Positions 26,364 to 34,746 of a DNA stretch of 64,000 nucleotides are shown one piece after another. Source of the stretch: Clostridium sp. chh4-2 (GTDB taxonomy: Bacteria; Bacillota; Clostridia; Lachnospirales; Lachnospiraceae); the NCBI RefSeq assembly GCF_002899675.1, contig NZ_PKUU01000006.1, positions 124,001 through 188,000 on the forward strand. Reading direction: 5' to 3'. The notes beneath the pieces were generated by a model. It was given only the letters and a program-made list of their open reading frames with translations, was not told the DNA's origin and ran no database searches. Position numbers and translations under genes: made by a program. Numbering within the stretch: position 1 is the stretch's first letter; every line of letters starts with the position of its first letter.

Positions 26364-27332
26364 TCAAACTTCGCTGTTTCCTTTATTAACATTGAGGTCT
26401 GTAAAGTTAATTCTTTCTTCTTCGATTACCAGAGGCCGCTTCATCACTCTGGAATTAATGGTAAGGATATATTCGCCCACAAGCCCGATAAAAAATATCT
26501 GGATGGACCCCAAAAACAACATTCCGATCAGCATAGGCGCCATGCCTGCCGGAAAACGGTCCCACCAGATCAGCTTCATCACCAGATAAACCAGCGCCAC
26601 CACGATGCTGATGCCGGAACAGATAAATCCGAATATGGTGGCCAGACGCAGCCCTACCTTTGTATAGGACGTGATGCTCAGCATGGCAGCGTCGTAAAGC
26701 CGGTAAAAATTATTGCTGGTCTTTCCGGCCCGCCGTTTCGGCTGTTCATAAGGAATCTCTTTTCTTCTGAATCCCAGTTCCGCCACAATTCCCCGCAAAA
26801 ACGGAGTCGGATCGTCCAATTCCCTGAGCACGCCGATAAACCGTTTATCATACAGGCCGAATCCTGTAAAATGTTCAATCTGCTCCACATCGGAAAGTTT
26901 TTTAATCAGCTTATAATAACAGCTTCTCAGCCAGTACATGATCTTATTCTCCTGGCTGCTCTTTTTTATTCCGATCACAATTTTATAGCCCTCTTCCCAT
27001 GCGCTCACGTATTTGGGAATCATCTCCACAGGGTCCTGGAAATCCGCCGCCATCAGGATGGTGCAGTCTCCGGTAGTCTGAAGCATTCCGTAATAAGGAG
27101 AGTTAAACTGCCCGAAATTCTTCGCGTTAAAAATCCCCTTAATCCCGGGATCTTTTTCACAGAGTTCCCGGATTAAATCCCGGGTCCTATCATGGGAATC
27201 GTTGTCAATAAATAAAAGTTCGTACTCGTAACCAGGCAGATCCTTATGAAACATGGCGATAATGGCCTGGCTCAGCGGAACCACATTTTCTTCTTCATTA
27301 TAACAGGGTACAACAATACTGATCTTCTTCAT
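26364..27332 (-). CDS. Polyprenyl-phosphate hexose transferase-like GT2 (GtrB/DPM1 type)
   Basis: 322 aa. GT2 domain with ISIVVPCYNEEENVVPLSQA, LLFIDNDSHDRTRDLI and TILMAADFQDPVEMIPKYV, followed by two C-terminal membrane helices (LATIFGFICSGISIVVALVY and PMLIGMLFLGSIQIFFIGLV). This matches enzymes that load a sugar onto undecaprenyl phosphate for use outside the cell. The operon shows no flippase or GT-C acceptor enzyme nearby. The ATG at 27332 comes 4 bases after the ADH stop, so expression is coupled. Confidence 0.9.
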   Translation of the reverse strand: MKKISIVVPCYNEEENVVPLSQAIIAMFHKDLPGYEYELLFIDNDSHDRTRDLIRELCEKDPGIKGIFNAKNFGQFNSPYYGMLQTTGDCTILMAADFQDPVEMIPKYVSAWEEGYKIVIGIKKSSQENKIMYWLRSCYYKLIKKLSDVEQIEHFTGFGLYDKRFIGVLRELDDPTPFLRGIVAELGFRRKEIPYEQPKRRAGKTSNNFYRLYDAAMLSITSYTKVGLRLATIFGFICSGISIVVALVYLVMKLIWWDRFPAGMAPMLIGMLFLGSIQIFFIGLVGEYILTINSRVMKRPLVIEEERINFTDLNVNKGNSEV

Positions 27333-27336
27333 CTGC

Positions 27337-28404
27337 TCACTTCCAATCTATGCGGACCATCACCTTCACCAGGTCCTGCGGTTTATCTCTCATCAGATAC
27401 AGGGCATCCTCAATCCTGTCCAGCCCTTCAAAACAATGAGTCACCAGTTTTTCCGGAGAAATGCGTCCGCAGCGGACCATCTGCATCATCCGCTCGATTC
27501 TCACTCTTCCTCCCTTAGCAAGCTCCGTATGAATGGTCTTTCCGGCCATTCCCCGTCCGCCTGAGAATTTTGGAAATGGCAGATTTCCGGTTCCTCCGAA
27601 ATAATTCACATTGGAAACCGTTCCGATCCCATAACGCACCATATCGATGGCCTGGGAAAATACTTCGTCTCCGCCTCCGCATATGATAACGGAATCCGCT
27701 CCGATTCCGTCTGTCATTGCAAGCACCTGTTCCACCACATTGCCGTCTTTATAGCTGATGATATCGGTAGCTCCGAACTCCCGGGCCAGCTTCACGCAGA
27801 CCGGCCTTGTTCCAACAGCCGCAATGCGGGCAGCTCCCAGATGACGTGCCCCTTCTATGGCCATCAGTCCGATGGGGCCGATCCCCATCACAACCACCGT
27901 GTCTCCAAACTTAATATCCGCAAATTCAGCTCCCGTAAATCCGGTAGTCACCACATCCACGCACATGAGCGCCTGTTCTATGCTGACCCCTTCCGGAATT
28001 CTGGCAAGGGTAGTATCCGCATCCGGAATCAGAAATCTCTCTGAAAATGTTCCCGGCTGGCTTCGTCCCAGCTGATGACCGGAAAATGGCGCGCTGGCAT
28101 GTTTAAAGTTCCCGTCCTGGATTCCAAGATCCCTCCAGTTGGGCGTAATGGCCGGCACGGCCACAATCTCCCCCGGCTTAAAATCCTGCACAAGCTCTCC
28201 TGTTTCCAGAATCTGAGCCACACACTCATGGCCCAATACCAGGTTAGGAGCCTTTTTCGATCCTCCGCCAAATACCGTATGGACGTCAGACGAACATGGC
28301 GCCAATGCCACCGGACGCAGAATTGCGCCGTAAGGCGTGAGTACCGGCTCCGGCGCGTCAAACCATCCCACTATTCCGGGTTCTTTCAGTACAAATGCTT
28401 TCAT
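27337..28404 (-). CDS. Zinc-type medium-chain alcohol dehydrogenase
   Basis: 355 aa. It has the MDR layout: catalytic zinc region (ALAPCSSDVHTVFGG and LGHECVAQIL), and the NAD(P) fold VVVMGIGPIGLMAIEGARHL. The structural-zinc cysteine lobe is absent. It resembles secondary alcohol or sorbitol-type dehydrogenases. In this operon it probably oxidises or reduces a sugar or polyol precursor. Its ATG overlaps the methyltransferase stop, showing coupling. Substrate not determinable. Confidence 0.88.
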   Translation of the reverse strand: MKAFVLKEPGIVGWFDAPEPVLTPYGAILRPVALAPCSSDVHTVFGGGSKKAPNLVLGHECVAQILETGELVQDFKPGEIVAVPAITPNWRDLGIQDGNFKHASAPFSGHQLGRSQPGTFSERFLIPDADTTLARIPEGVSIEQALMCVDVVTTGFTGAEFADIKFGDTVVVMGIGPIGLMAIEGARHLGAARIAAVGTRPVCVKLAREFGATDIISYKDGNVVEQVLAMTDGIGADSVIICGGGDEVFSQAIDMVRYGIGTVSNVNYFGGTGNLPFPKFSGGRGMAGKTIHTELAKGGRVRIERMMQMVRCGRISPEKLVTHCFEGLDRIEDALYLMRDKPQDLVKVMVRIDWK

Positions 28405-29552
28405 CAGCTTTCCTCCAGTTTCTCAAGGTGATTGGACTTCAACGCCAGTATCTCCACTTCCGATCCAAACCGTTTCCGTATAATTCCGGCTATCTCAGCA
28501 GTATAGCCGGGAGCCACGATCAATATGGCATCCACCGGATGTTCCATAAAATAATCCGGTGAAACAATTGCAAGATGAGACGTGGGCGCAAACTTCCCCT
28601 GTTTAAACGGAGCCGAGTCGATGATATAGCTCACCTTTTCCCCCAATCTGGTGGTGGCCGCCAGGGTGAATCCCTGATGGCTGGCGCCCCAGATGGCAAT
28701 GCTTTTTCCTTCATCCGTCAAATGATCGATAAATTCATTTACTTCTTTATTGATAACGTGAAAGCTTTCCTGCAGTCTGGCCGCATTCAGCTTCTGTCTC
28801 TTTTTCACAATCATGGAAATGGTATCCCGGTTCACCATCTCCTGTTCCAGCACTTCGAATCCATTGCGTTCCAGCAAAAATCTCAGTGTATCAAAGGTAA
28901 AATACGCGATATGATCCCGGATCAGCTCATAAAATCCGTCATATTCCAGAATGTATTCCAGGCTGGGCACAGTGATCAGGCCCATACCGTCTTCTCTCAG
29001 GTTATTGTAGATGGCCTGAAGCATCCGGTTGGGGTCCGGCTGGTGTTCTATAAAATTAAATGACAGAAACACGTCAAATGGTCCGCCCGGAATCACGGTA
29101 TCTTCCTCTTCCGTAAATCCGCGGCTCACATTGAGGCCTTCCTGTTTTGCTGTCTTTACAAGATCTTCTCTGTTTTCAATTCCATAACATTCCACTGGAA
29201 ACCGGGTCAGAACGGATAAGAATTCCCCTCTGCCGCAGCCGACTTCGATAAATTTCTTCCCCTGAAGATGATAAGTTTCAATCAGGTGTTCATACTGGCT
29301 TTTCCTGAGTTCCACCATGGTGGTGGAAAAGCCTCCGGACCGGATTACATCTCTGTAATAGCCCACCGGCTCACAATCAAACTGAACCAGCCCGCAGCCC
29401 CTGCACTGACACAGATTCAGCGTCAGCCCATGATCTGATGAAACCTGGTCCGCATCAGGAATATCCTGAGCCGATGCAGGCATATTGTCCAGGGTCAATA
29501 TGGGGTTCTCATATAAAGGCGCCCCACAGGATATACATCTTTTACGTTTCAC
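28404..29552 (-). CDS. SAM-dependent C-methyltransferase-like protein of sugar biosynthesis
   Basis: 382 aa in three parts. An N-terminal zinc-binding segment has CISCGAPL and CQCRGCGLVQ (CxxC pairs). A class I SAM domain follows, with KKFIEVGCGRGEFLSVLTRF and FDVFLSFNFIEHQPDPNRML. A C-terminal domain has IAIWGASHQGFTLAATTRLG. This is the architecture of Methyltransf_13/_23/_14 proteins such as the C-3 or C-5 methyltransferases of deoxysugars. It lies between the epimerase and the alcohol dehydrogenase with start-stop overlaps. Sugar substrate inferred. Confidence 0.88.
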   Translation of the reverse strand: MKRKRCISCGAPLYENPILTLDNMPASAQDIPDADQVSSDHGLTLNLCQCRGCGLVQFDCEPVGYYRDVIRSGGFSTTMVELRKSQYEHLIETYHLQGKKFIEVGCGRGEFLSVLTRFPVECYGIENREDLVKTAKQEGLNVSRGFTEEEDTVIPGGPFDVFLSFNFIEHQPDPNRMLQAIYNNLREDGMGLITVPSLEYILEYDGFYELIRDHIAYFTFDTLRFLLERNGFEVLEQEMVNRDTISMIVKKRQKLNAARLQESFHVINKEVNEFIDHLTDEGKSIAIWGASHQGFTLAATTRLGEKVSYIIDSAPFKQGKFAPTSHLAIVSPDYFMEHPVDAILIVAPGYTAEIAGIIRKRFGSEVEILALKSNHLEKLEES

Positions 29553-29555
29553 AGC

Positions 29556-30473
29556 TTACTCCTTTTGTACCGGAAGCATGGAACGGATTCCGTCCGCAAA
29601 TGACACGGCCGGCTTCCATCCGGTTGCTTCCTCTATCTTTTTAATATCAGGAATCAGAGACGCAGGTCCTTCCGCATTCGGCGGTCTTAATCCATAAGAA
29701 AAACTGCCCCTCTTTCCGCATAACTCATATATCTCTTCTACGAATTCCCGCAATATACGGGTATCATTACCAGCAATATTATATACGCCCGACTGCCTTG
29801 GCGCAAGTCCTAATGCTAAACTTATCACAGCCCCGGCCATATCTTCTATATATAAAAAATTCCACTTCTGGGTGCATTCCCCAAGTTCCATGTGCCCGCC
29901 GGACAAAAATGTGCTCAAAGCCGTGTTCACCAGCGACCACGGATGATCCCCCGGCCCATAGACGCTGAATATCCGGGCATGGATAAAATCCATCTGCGCG
30001 CCCTCAAGCTCAGCCATGGCCCGGCGGCCAAATTCCAGTTTAGCCTTTCCGTATTCCGACACCGGACTGCAGCTGCTGGTTTCCGTCATCGCATCCCGGT
30101 GTATGCCGTATTCAGCCTGGGAACCGCTGAACAGAAAACGGCCGCATCCCAGCTCCTGAGCCGTCTTCACCGCCTGCATGGAATGTTCCAGATTCTTTTT
30201 CTGAATCTCCGGATCATTCCGACCGGCGCTTCCGATCCCGTCCCAGCCGAAATGCAGGAAAATATCGGCGTCCCGGCATTCCTTATCCTCTATAAGCCGG
30301 TTAAGGCCTGACAGATCCTGCCAGACCACCGACAAATTATCATAGTATTCCAATTTATCTGCGTTGGAGGAACCAGGGCGCACGACCGCGCAGACCTGGT
30401 GTCCCTGCTCCAACAGCATTTTTACCGTATGGCTGCCGATAAAGCTGGTAGCCCCCGTTACTATAAACTTCAT
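29556..30473 (-). CDS. NAD(P)-dependent epimerase/dehydratase (extended SDR)
   Basis: 305 aa. Rossmann start MKFIVTGATSFIGSHTVKML (GxxGxxG-like), then FLFSGSQAEYGIH, and the catalytic Tyr-Lys in SEYGKAKLEFGRRAM. RIFSVYGPGDHPWSLVN is the conserved substrate segment. Nucleotide-sugar reductases, epimerases and dehydratases share this plan. It is the second gene of the polysaccharide operon, 15 bp after the ThDP enzyme. Exact reaction unknown. Confidence 0.9.
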   Translation of the reverse strand: MKFIVTGATSFIGSHTVKMLLEQGHQVCAVVRPGSSNADKLEYYDNLSVVWQDLSGLNRLIEDKECRDADIFLHFGWDGIGSAGRNDPEIQKKNLEHSMQAVKTAQELGCGRFLFSGSQAEYGIHRDAMTETSSCSPVSEYGKAKLEFGRRAMAELEGAQMDFIHARIFSVYGPGDHPWSLVNTALSTFLSGGHMELGECTQKWNFLYIEDMAGAVISLALGLAPRQSGVYNIAGNDTRILREFVEEIYELCGKRGSFSYGLRPPNAEGPASLIPDIKKIEEATGWKPAVSFADGIRSMLPVQKE

Positions 30474-30488
30474 TTTGCGTTCCCGCCC

Positions 30489-32417
30489 TTATTTTATTCT
30501 CTTAATCACCATAATCCTGTCCATCTCTTCATCCGGAAGGAACGGAGCCAGATCTTCCAGAGGCGGAGAAACCATCGTTCCGTCAGGTAGCCGTTTTGCC
30601 GCTGATTTCGGCTCAAAATTCTGATCGGTTGTGACAAATACTTCGCAGATCACAGGCCCTTTGGTCTCCAGCGTTTTTTCCACCGCATCCTTTAACTGGC
30701 TGTTGTGATGAGCGCAGATGTACGGATATCCATAGGCCGCCGCCAGTTTTCCCATATCGGGGAAGCTTAAATCGTGGCTGTCCACGCCGATTCCCACCAA
30801 AGGCTCGCCGAAAAAGTTCTTCTGGGTCTGGCGGATGGAATGGTATCCTCCGTTATTGATCAAAAAGATCTTAATCGGCAGCTTATGATGAATCACGGTT
30901 TGAAGTTCCTGAATATTCATCTGGATGCTGCCGTCTCCGGTCACCAGTATGATGTCTTTCTCAGCATTTTCCGCCATACAAACACCGATGGCCGCAGGAA
31001 GGTCATATCCCATGGAAGCGATGGCCGAATTGGTAATAAAGCGCTGTCCTTCCTTGATGATATATCCGTGTCCGCCCACCACGCAGGCGGAACCGTTGCC
31101 GACCACTGTAATCTGCCCATTTGGCAGACGGCTGCTGATCTCATAGATCATCGCATATACATTGGCCTCTTCCTCGTCCGTATTGGCAAAATGTTTCGGC
31201 AGGATCACCGGGTAATTCTTTTTGTACATCTGACATGTCTCCTGCCAGGTCATCCCCGGAAGCCCTTCGCCGCCGTGAAATACGGGAGTTTCCTCCTGAT
31301 CCAGCAGACGGTCCATCACCTCCAGCAGGTCTTTCGCATCGGCCAACACCGGCATGTCCACGTGAAGAGTGGGCTTTTTCAATTCTTCCGGATCAATATC
31401 ATTGATAATCGTATAGGCTTCTCTCGCCCATGTCTCATAATTATATCCAACCTGCCGGATGCTCAAACGGCTTCCTACGGAAAATACCAGGTCGCTGTTC
31501 TGCATGGCCAGATTGCCCGGACGGTCTCCTAAATTGCCCGGACGGCCTACATAAAGGGGATGGGTATCCCAGATACAGTCCTCGCTGTCCCATGTGGTCA
31601 CAACCGGAATTCCCAGTTTCTCCGCCACTTTTATAAATACGGAATGGGCTCCTGCGATGCGGATTCCATTGCCCGCATTAAACACCGGCCTTTTTGCCTG
31701 CCGGATCTTCTCTATAATCCCGCGGGCTGTCTCCTCGCTCACTTTTTCCGGAAGAACCTGTCTCGGTTCTCCAAAGCCCGCTTTGTCTTCCTCAATCTGC
31801 GGAACCGTTCCTTTGGCATCCGCAGGCCATCCCGTTCCTCCTGCGTCATAATCCGCCGCGTCGAATCCGATCAGATCATCCGTCTCGATAAACGCGCCCT
31901 GGACATTCAGAGGAATATCCAGCCAAACGGGGCCCGGACGGCCGGAATAAGCCAAATGAAGACATTTTTCCAGACAAAAACGGATGCGCATAGGGTCTAT
32001 AACCATCTCGCAGTATTTGGTCATGCAGCCGATGGCTTTTGTGATCTCAAATTCCTGATCTCCCAGCGCGCGGATGCCCACGCCGGACCAGCGGGCCGTC
32101 GTATCATATCTCACCTGCCCGGATAAAATCAGCATCGGAATGGAGTCCAGCCATCCGCCCACCACGCCGGTGATCGCATTCGTTCCTCCGGGACCTGTGG
32201 TCACGCAGAGAGCGGCGATTGTATTATGGATTCTGGCATATGCCTCTGCTGCAATGGCACTGGCCTGCTCATGATGGTTATAAAGGCAGCGCAGGCCCTT
32301 CTGATGGCCCAGAGCGTCATTCAAATGCATGGCTCCGCCGCCCGTGACGGTAAATACCTGGCTGATGCCTTCCTGTACCAGCTTTTCCGCAATATAATTA
32401 GATACCTTCATTCTCAT
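30489..32417 (-). CDS. ThDP-dependent enzyme, acetolactate synthase-like
   Basis: 642 aa, longer than typical acetolactate synthase (about 560 aa). It has the three ThDP modules: the PYR domain with VTGGGAMHLNDALG and the activating Glu in YNHHEQASAIAAEAYA; a middle domain; and the PP domain with ILVTGDGSIQMNIQELQT (GDG...N motif for ThDP-Mg). An insert near residues 185-230 and a long C-terminus account for the extra length. In a sugar operon such enzymes (for example YerE) add a two-carbon unit to a keto-sugar; this role is inferred. The ATG at 32417 follows GAGGAG. First gene of the operon. Confidence 0.88.
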   Translation of the reverse strand: MRMKVSNYIAEKLVQEGISQVFTVTGGGAMHLNDALGHQKGLRCLYNHHEQASAIAAEAYARIHNTIAALCVTTGPGGTNAITGVVGGWLDSIPMLILSGQVRYDTTARWSGVGIRALGDQEFEITKAIGCMTKYCEMVIDPMRIRFCLEKCLHLAYSGRPGPVWLDIPLNVQGAFIETDDLIGFDAADYDAGGTGWPADAKGTVPQIEEDKAGFGEPRQVLPEKVSEETARGIIEKIRQAKRPVFNAGNGIRIAGAHSVFIKVAEKLGIPVVTTWDSEDCIWDTHPLYVGRPGNLGDRPGNLAMQNSDLVFSVGSRLSIRQVGYNYETWAREAYTIINDIDPEELKKPTLHVDMPVLADAKDLLEVMDRLLDQEETPVFHGGEGLPGMTWQETCQMYKKNYPVILPKHFANTDEEEANVYAMIYEISSRLPNGQITVVGNGSACVVGGHGYIIKEGQRFITNSAIASMGYDLPAAIGVCMAENAEKDIILVTGDGSIQMNIQELQTVIHHKLPIKIFLINNGGYHSIRQTQKNFFGEPLVGIGVDSHDLSFPDMGKLAAAYGYPYICAHHNSQLKDAVEKTLETKGPVICEVFVTTDQNFEPKSAAKRLPDGTMVSPPLEDLAPFLPDEEMDRIMVIKRIK

Positions 32418-32501
32418 ATGCGATTTCTCCTCTACACATTATTGCCAATAGTATACCATATTAACTTTTTCGGGGAAAGTGTTTTGTTTTGAGGGGGGGA
32501 C

Positions 32502-32784
32502 GCGAATCATCGGATGGGGACGGCAAAGGCGCATGGTGTGGGGGATGAAGGCGCGTTTCGGCTGTAAGGGGTTCTAAGGCCGGGAGCGGCGAAAAAGGGC
32601 AGGACCGGCAAATGGTACCCGAATTTCTGAAGAAATTCGCGTACCGGTTGCCTTGAATTTTGATTTTGAGATCAAAATTCACCTGACCTTTTTCGCCGCT
32701 CCCGGCCTAAGAACCCCTAACAGCCTGCAAAGCGCCTTCATCCCCCACACCATGCGCCTTTGCCGTCCCCATCCGATGATTCGC
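32502..32784. repeat. 283-bp imperfect palindrome with branched core (element C)
   Basis: GCGAATCATCGGATGGGGAC (32502 on) pairs with the complement ending at 32784, and on through GGCGCATGGTGTGGGGGATG and GGCCGGGAGCGGCGAAAAAG. At the centre two hairpins lie side by side: GAATTTCT/AGAAATTC (32621-32638), in a longer GGTAC...GTACC stem, and TGAATTTTGAT/ATCAAAATTCA (about 32653-32682). The same two core hairpins occur in element D (34291-34587) in the opposite order. No gene is supported in 32418-32834. Confidence 0.8.
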
Positions 32785-32834
32785 TGGTTTTCTCGGGAGT
32801 TAGGGAGGGAAAAGCGAAAAATTGTTTAAAAACT

Positions 32835-33569
32835 TTATAGGTGGAGGGGGAGGAGTTTTCGGGGGCATTGGTGGAGTTTGGAATAGTGGTGGGGCGGGAT
32901 GGTGCTGTATTTGATTTGGTGGGAGTTTAGTAGTTGTTCTGCTTTTATGAGGTCTCCTAAGTGCAGGGCGGTTGGAAGGGGGAGGCCGGAGGTTATGGTT
33001 TGGCTGGTTGTTTGGGCATTCAGGTGGAGTGTGCGGCTGATTGAGAGGATTTGGGGGGCGGGGAGGTTCTTGTCGTGAATTTTAATGTGGTAGGTGCGGT
33101 TGTCTTTTTCGCAGGGGGCGTAGAAGCTGGCTCCTGCAACTTCGTAGCCGCAGTTTGGGCATTTGGCGATTAGGGTGTGGCCTTCTAAGCGGATTATTGC
33201 GCCTTTGCTGCGGCAGTTGGGGCATAGGGCGTCGGAAAAATCCTGGAAGCGGATGCAAGAGCCGCAGGGGTCGTGGTCAAGGCCCTTGTAGTTTTCAGTT
33301 ATGTAGGAATCGATTTTATGTTTGTGATGTTCTAAGTAAGATATGGTTAGTTTTTCGGGATCGGTGAAGCTGTCGTTTACCCAATAGGAAGGCATTTGGA
33401 TCGAACCGTGCTCAAAAGCGCCGCAATTGCTGCACCAGAGCCACATTCCGCCCCGATAAGAACGCTGGGTATCGCCCCGAAGATAGAGATGGGCTTCCCT
33501 GTGATGACAAAATGGACAAATTGCAGGGAACTCTTCATTTTCTAATATTTCATCTAAATTATGAGACAT
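32835..33569 (-). CDS. Multi-zinc-ribbon protein of unknown function
   Basis: About 244 aa with four CxxC-type knuckles: CPFCHHREAHLYLRG, LWCSNCGAFEHG, CGSCIRF...CPNCRSKG, and AKCPNCGYEVAG. They would bind two or more zinc ions. The C-terminal third is rich in His, Leu and Thr. No enzyme motif was seen. I chose the ATG at 33569 (MSHNLDEILENEE), since GGAGGTC lies 7 bases upstream. It begins 30 bases after the P-loop gene and may be co-transcribed with it. Possible nucleic-acid binding is inferred from the zinc ribbons. Confidence 0.6.
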   Translation of the reverse strand: MSHNLDEILENEEFPAICPFCHHREAHLYLRGDTQRSYRGGMWLWCSNCGAFEHGSIQMPSYWVNDSFTDPEKLTISYLEHHKHKIDSYITENYKGLDHDPCGSCIRFQDFSDALCPNCRSKGAIIRLEGHTLIAKCPNCGYEVAGASFYAPCEKDNRTYHIKIHDKNLPAPQILSISRTLHLNAQTTSQTITSGLPLPTALHLGDLIKAEQLLNSHQIKYSTIPPHHYSKLHQCPRKLLPLHL

Positions 33570-33598
33570 AATTTGACCTCCTGGGATTTTTGGTATCT

Positions 33599-34123
33599 TC
33601 AAATCAGGTTTATGATGGATTCTTTTATTTTCTTTGCGTTTACTTCAACCGGTTCTGTTCCATCTATACAGATGACAGGACAGGTTAAGGTCTGCAGCCA
33701 GTTTTCGGTTTTATCCATTGTGCGGGAAGCGGCGAACTTGAAAAAGTTTTGCTCTTGTTCGTACATATCCCCGCCATCTAAGATACGGCTTCCATATTTA
33801 TTAAGGCTTCTTTGCTTAATGCGGTTAAGTCTTGTTTCAAGAGGAACTTTGATATAGATAACACATCGATATCTATCGTTGATTTCATCTCCGAAATCAC
33901 AGTTCACTGCGGATAAAATGAAATGTTCCTGTTTTTCAATATCAGCTAATAAAAGTTTGTGCACCTCTTCTTTCGTACGGGGATTGGAATACGGGATCGT
34001 GGAGTCTTTAAAAGAATAATCTTCTATATCCATATGATAATATCCCAACAAATCGGCAAGGTATCTGCCTAAAACGGTTTTTCCGCTGCCGTTTGCGCCT
34101 ACAATAGCAATGCCATATCCCAT
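33599..34123 (-). CDS. P-loop NTPase, nucleoside/shikimate kinase-like
   Basis: About 174 aa starting MGYGIAIVGANGSGKTVLGR (Walker A GANGSGKT). Other features are HMDIEDYSFKDSTIPYSN, a likely substrate and Walker B region, and an LID-like RIKQRSLNKYGSRILDGGD. Size and layout fit small-molecule kinases of the AAA_18/adenylate kinase-like group. I chose the ATG at 34123, with AGAGGG 6 bases upstream; the frame to 34186 adds 21 residues ahead of the strand that starts the fold. Substrate unknown. Confidence 0.72.
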   Translation of the reverse strand: MGYGIAIVGANGSGKTVLGRYLADLLGYYHMDIEDYSFKDSTIPYSNPRTKEEVHKLLLADIEKQEHFILSAVNCDFGDEINDRYRCVIYIKVPLETRLNRIKQRSLNKYGSRILDGGDMYEQEQNFFKFAASRTMDKTENWLQTLTCPVICIDGTEPVEVNAKKIKESIINLI

Positions 34124-34290
34124 ATCAATCCCTCTTTCTTTTGCAAATTCCAATTCATTGAACATCCCGTACTCCCTGATGTCCATGAAACTTTATTTTA
34201 ATCTTAGTATTTTAAAATAATCATGTCAACCAATCAGAGACAATACCTCCCATCAAACCAGTCTTTTATCCTCACGGCCGCCAGTCAACA

Positions 34291-34587
34291 GCGTGATCCG
34301 GGGAATGGATGGCAGGAGTCCGGTGGTCTGGACAGGGGGTGGGGATTCGCTGTGGAGGCTGTAGGCATTTCTTAGGCTGGGGGCGGGCGAAAAGCTCAGA
34401 TGAATTTTGATCTCCAAATCAAAATTCAAGGCAACTGGCGCGCGAATTTCTTCAGAAATTCGGGTGACATTTGCCGGTTCTGAGCTTTTCGTCCGCCCCC
34501 AGCCTTAGAAATGCCCACAGCCGGAACCGCGAACCCCCACCCCTGTCCAGACCACCGGACCCCTGCCATCCATTCCCCGGATCACGC
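34291..34587. repeat. 297-bp imperfect palindrome with branched core (element D)
   Basis: GCGTGATCCGGGGAATGGAT (34291 on) pairs with the complement ending at 34587, through CCGGTGGTCTGGACAGGGGT and CTTAGGCTGGGGGCGGGCGA. The apex holds TGAATTTTGAT/ATCAAAATTCA (34400-34427) and then GAATTTCTTCAGAAATTC (34444-34461), the same core as element C but inverted. The arms are unrelated in sequence to those of C. Open frames crossing it are artefacts. 34124-34746 otherwise holds only a TATAAT-like box near 34660 for the next gene. Confidence 0.8.
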
Positions 34588-34746
34588 GTCTCCTTTCGGC
34601 CCACCCTAATTCCTGGTAGGTTTACCAGTAACACACATCTATGCAAAGCGCTTGCCGCAGGATATAATCACAAACGTAATGCAACGATGGATTTTCGGCC
34701 AGAAGAAAATTATCAATTCAACACTCAAAAAGGAGAAAACATATTT

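Noticed and set aside
34471-34746. Long N-terminal extension of the cell-wall-binding protein frame
   Set aside because: It runs through palindrome D; a signal peptide and ribosome binding site fix the start at 34747.
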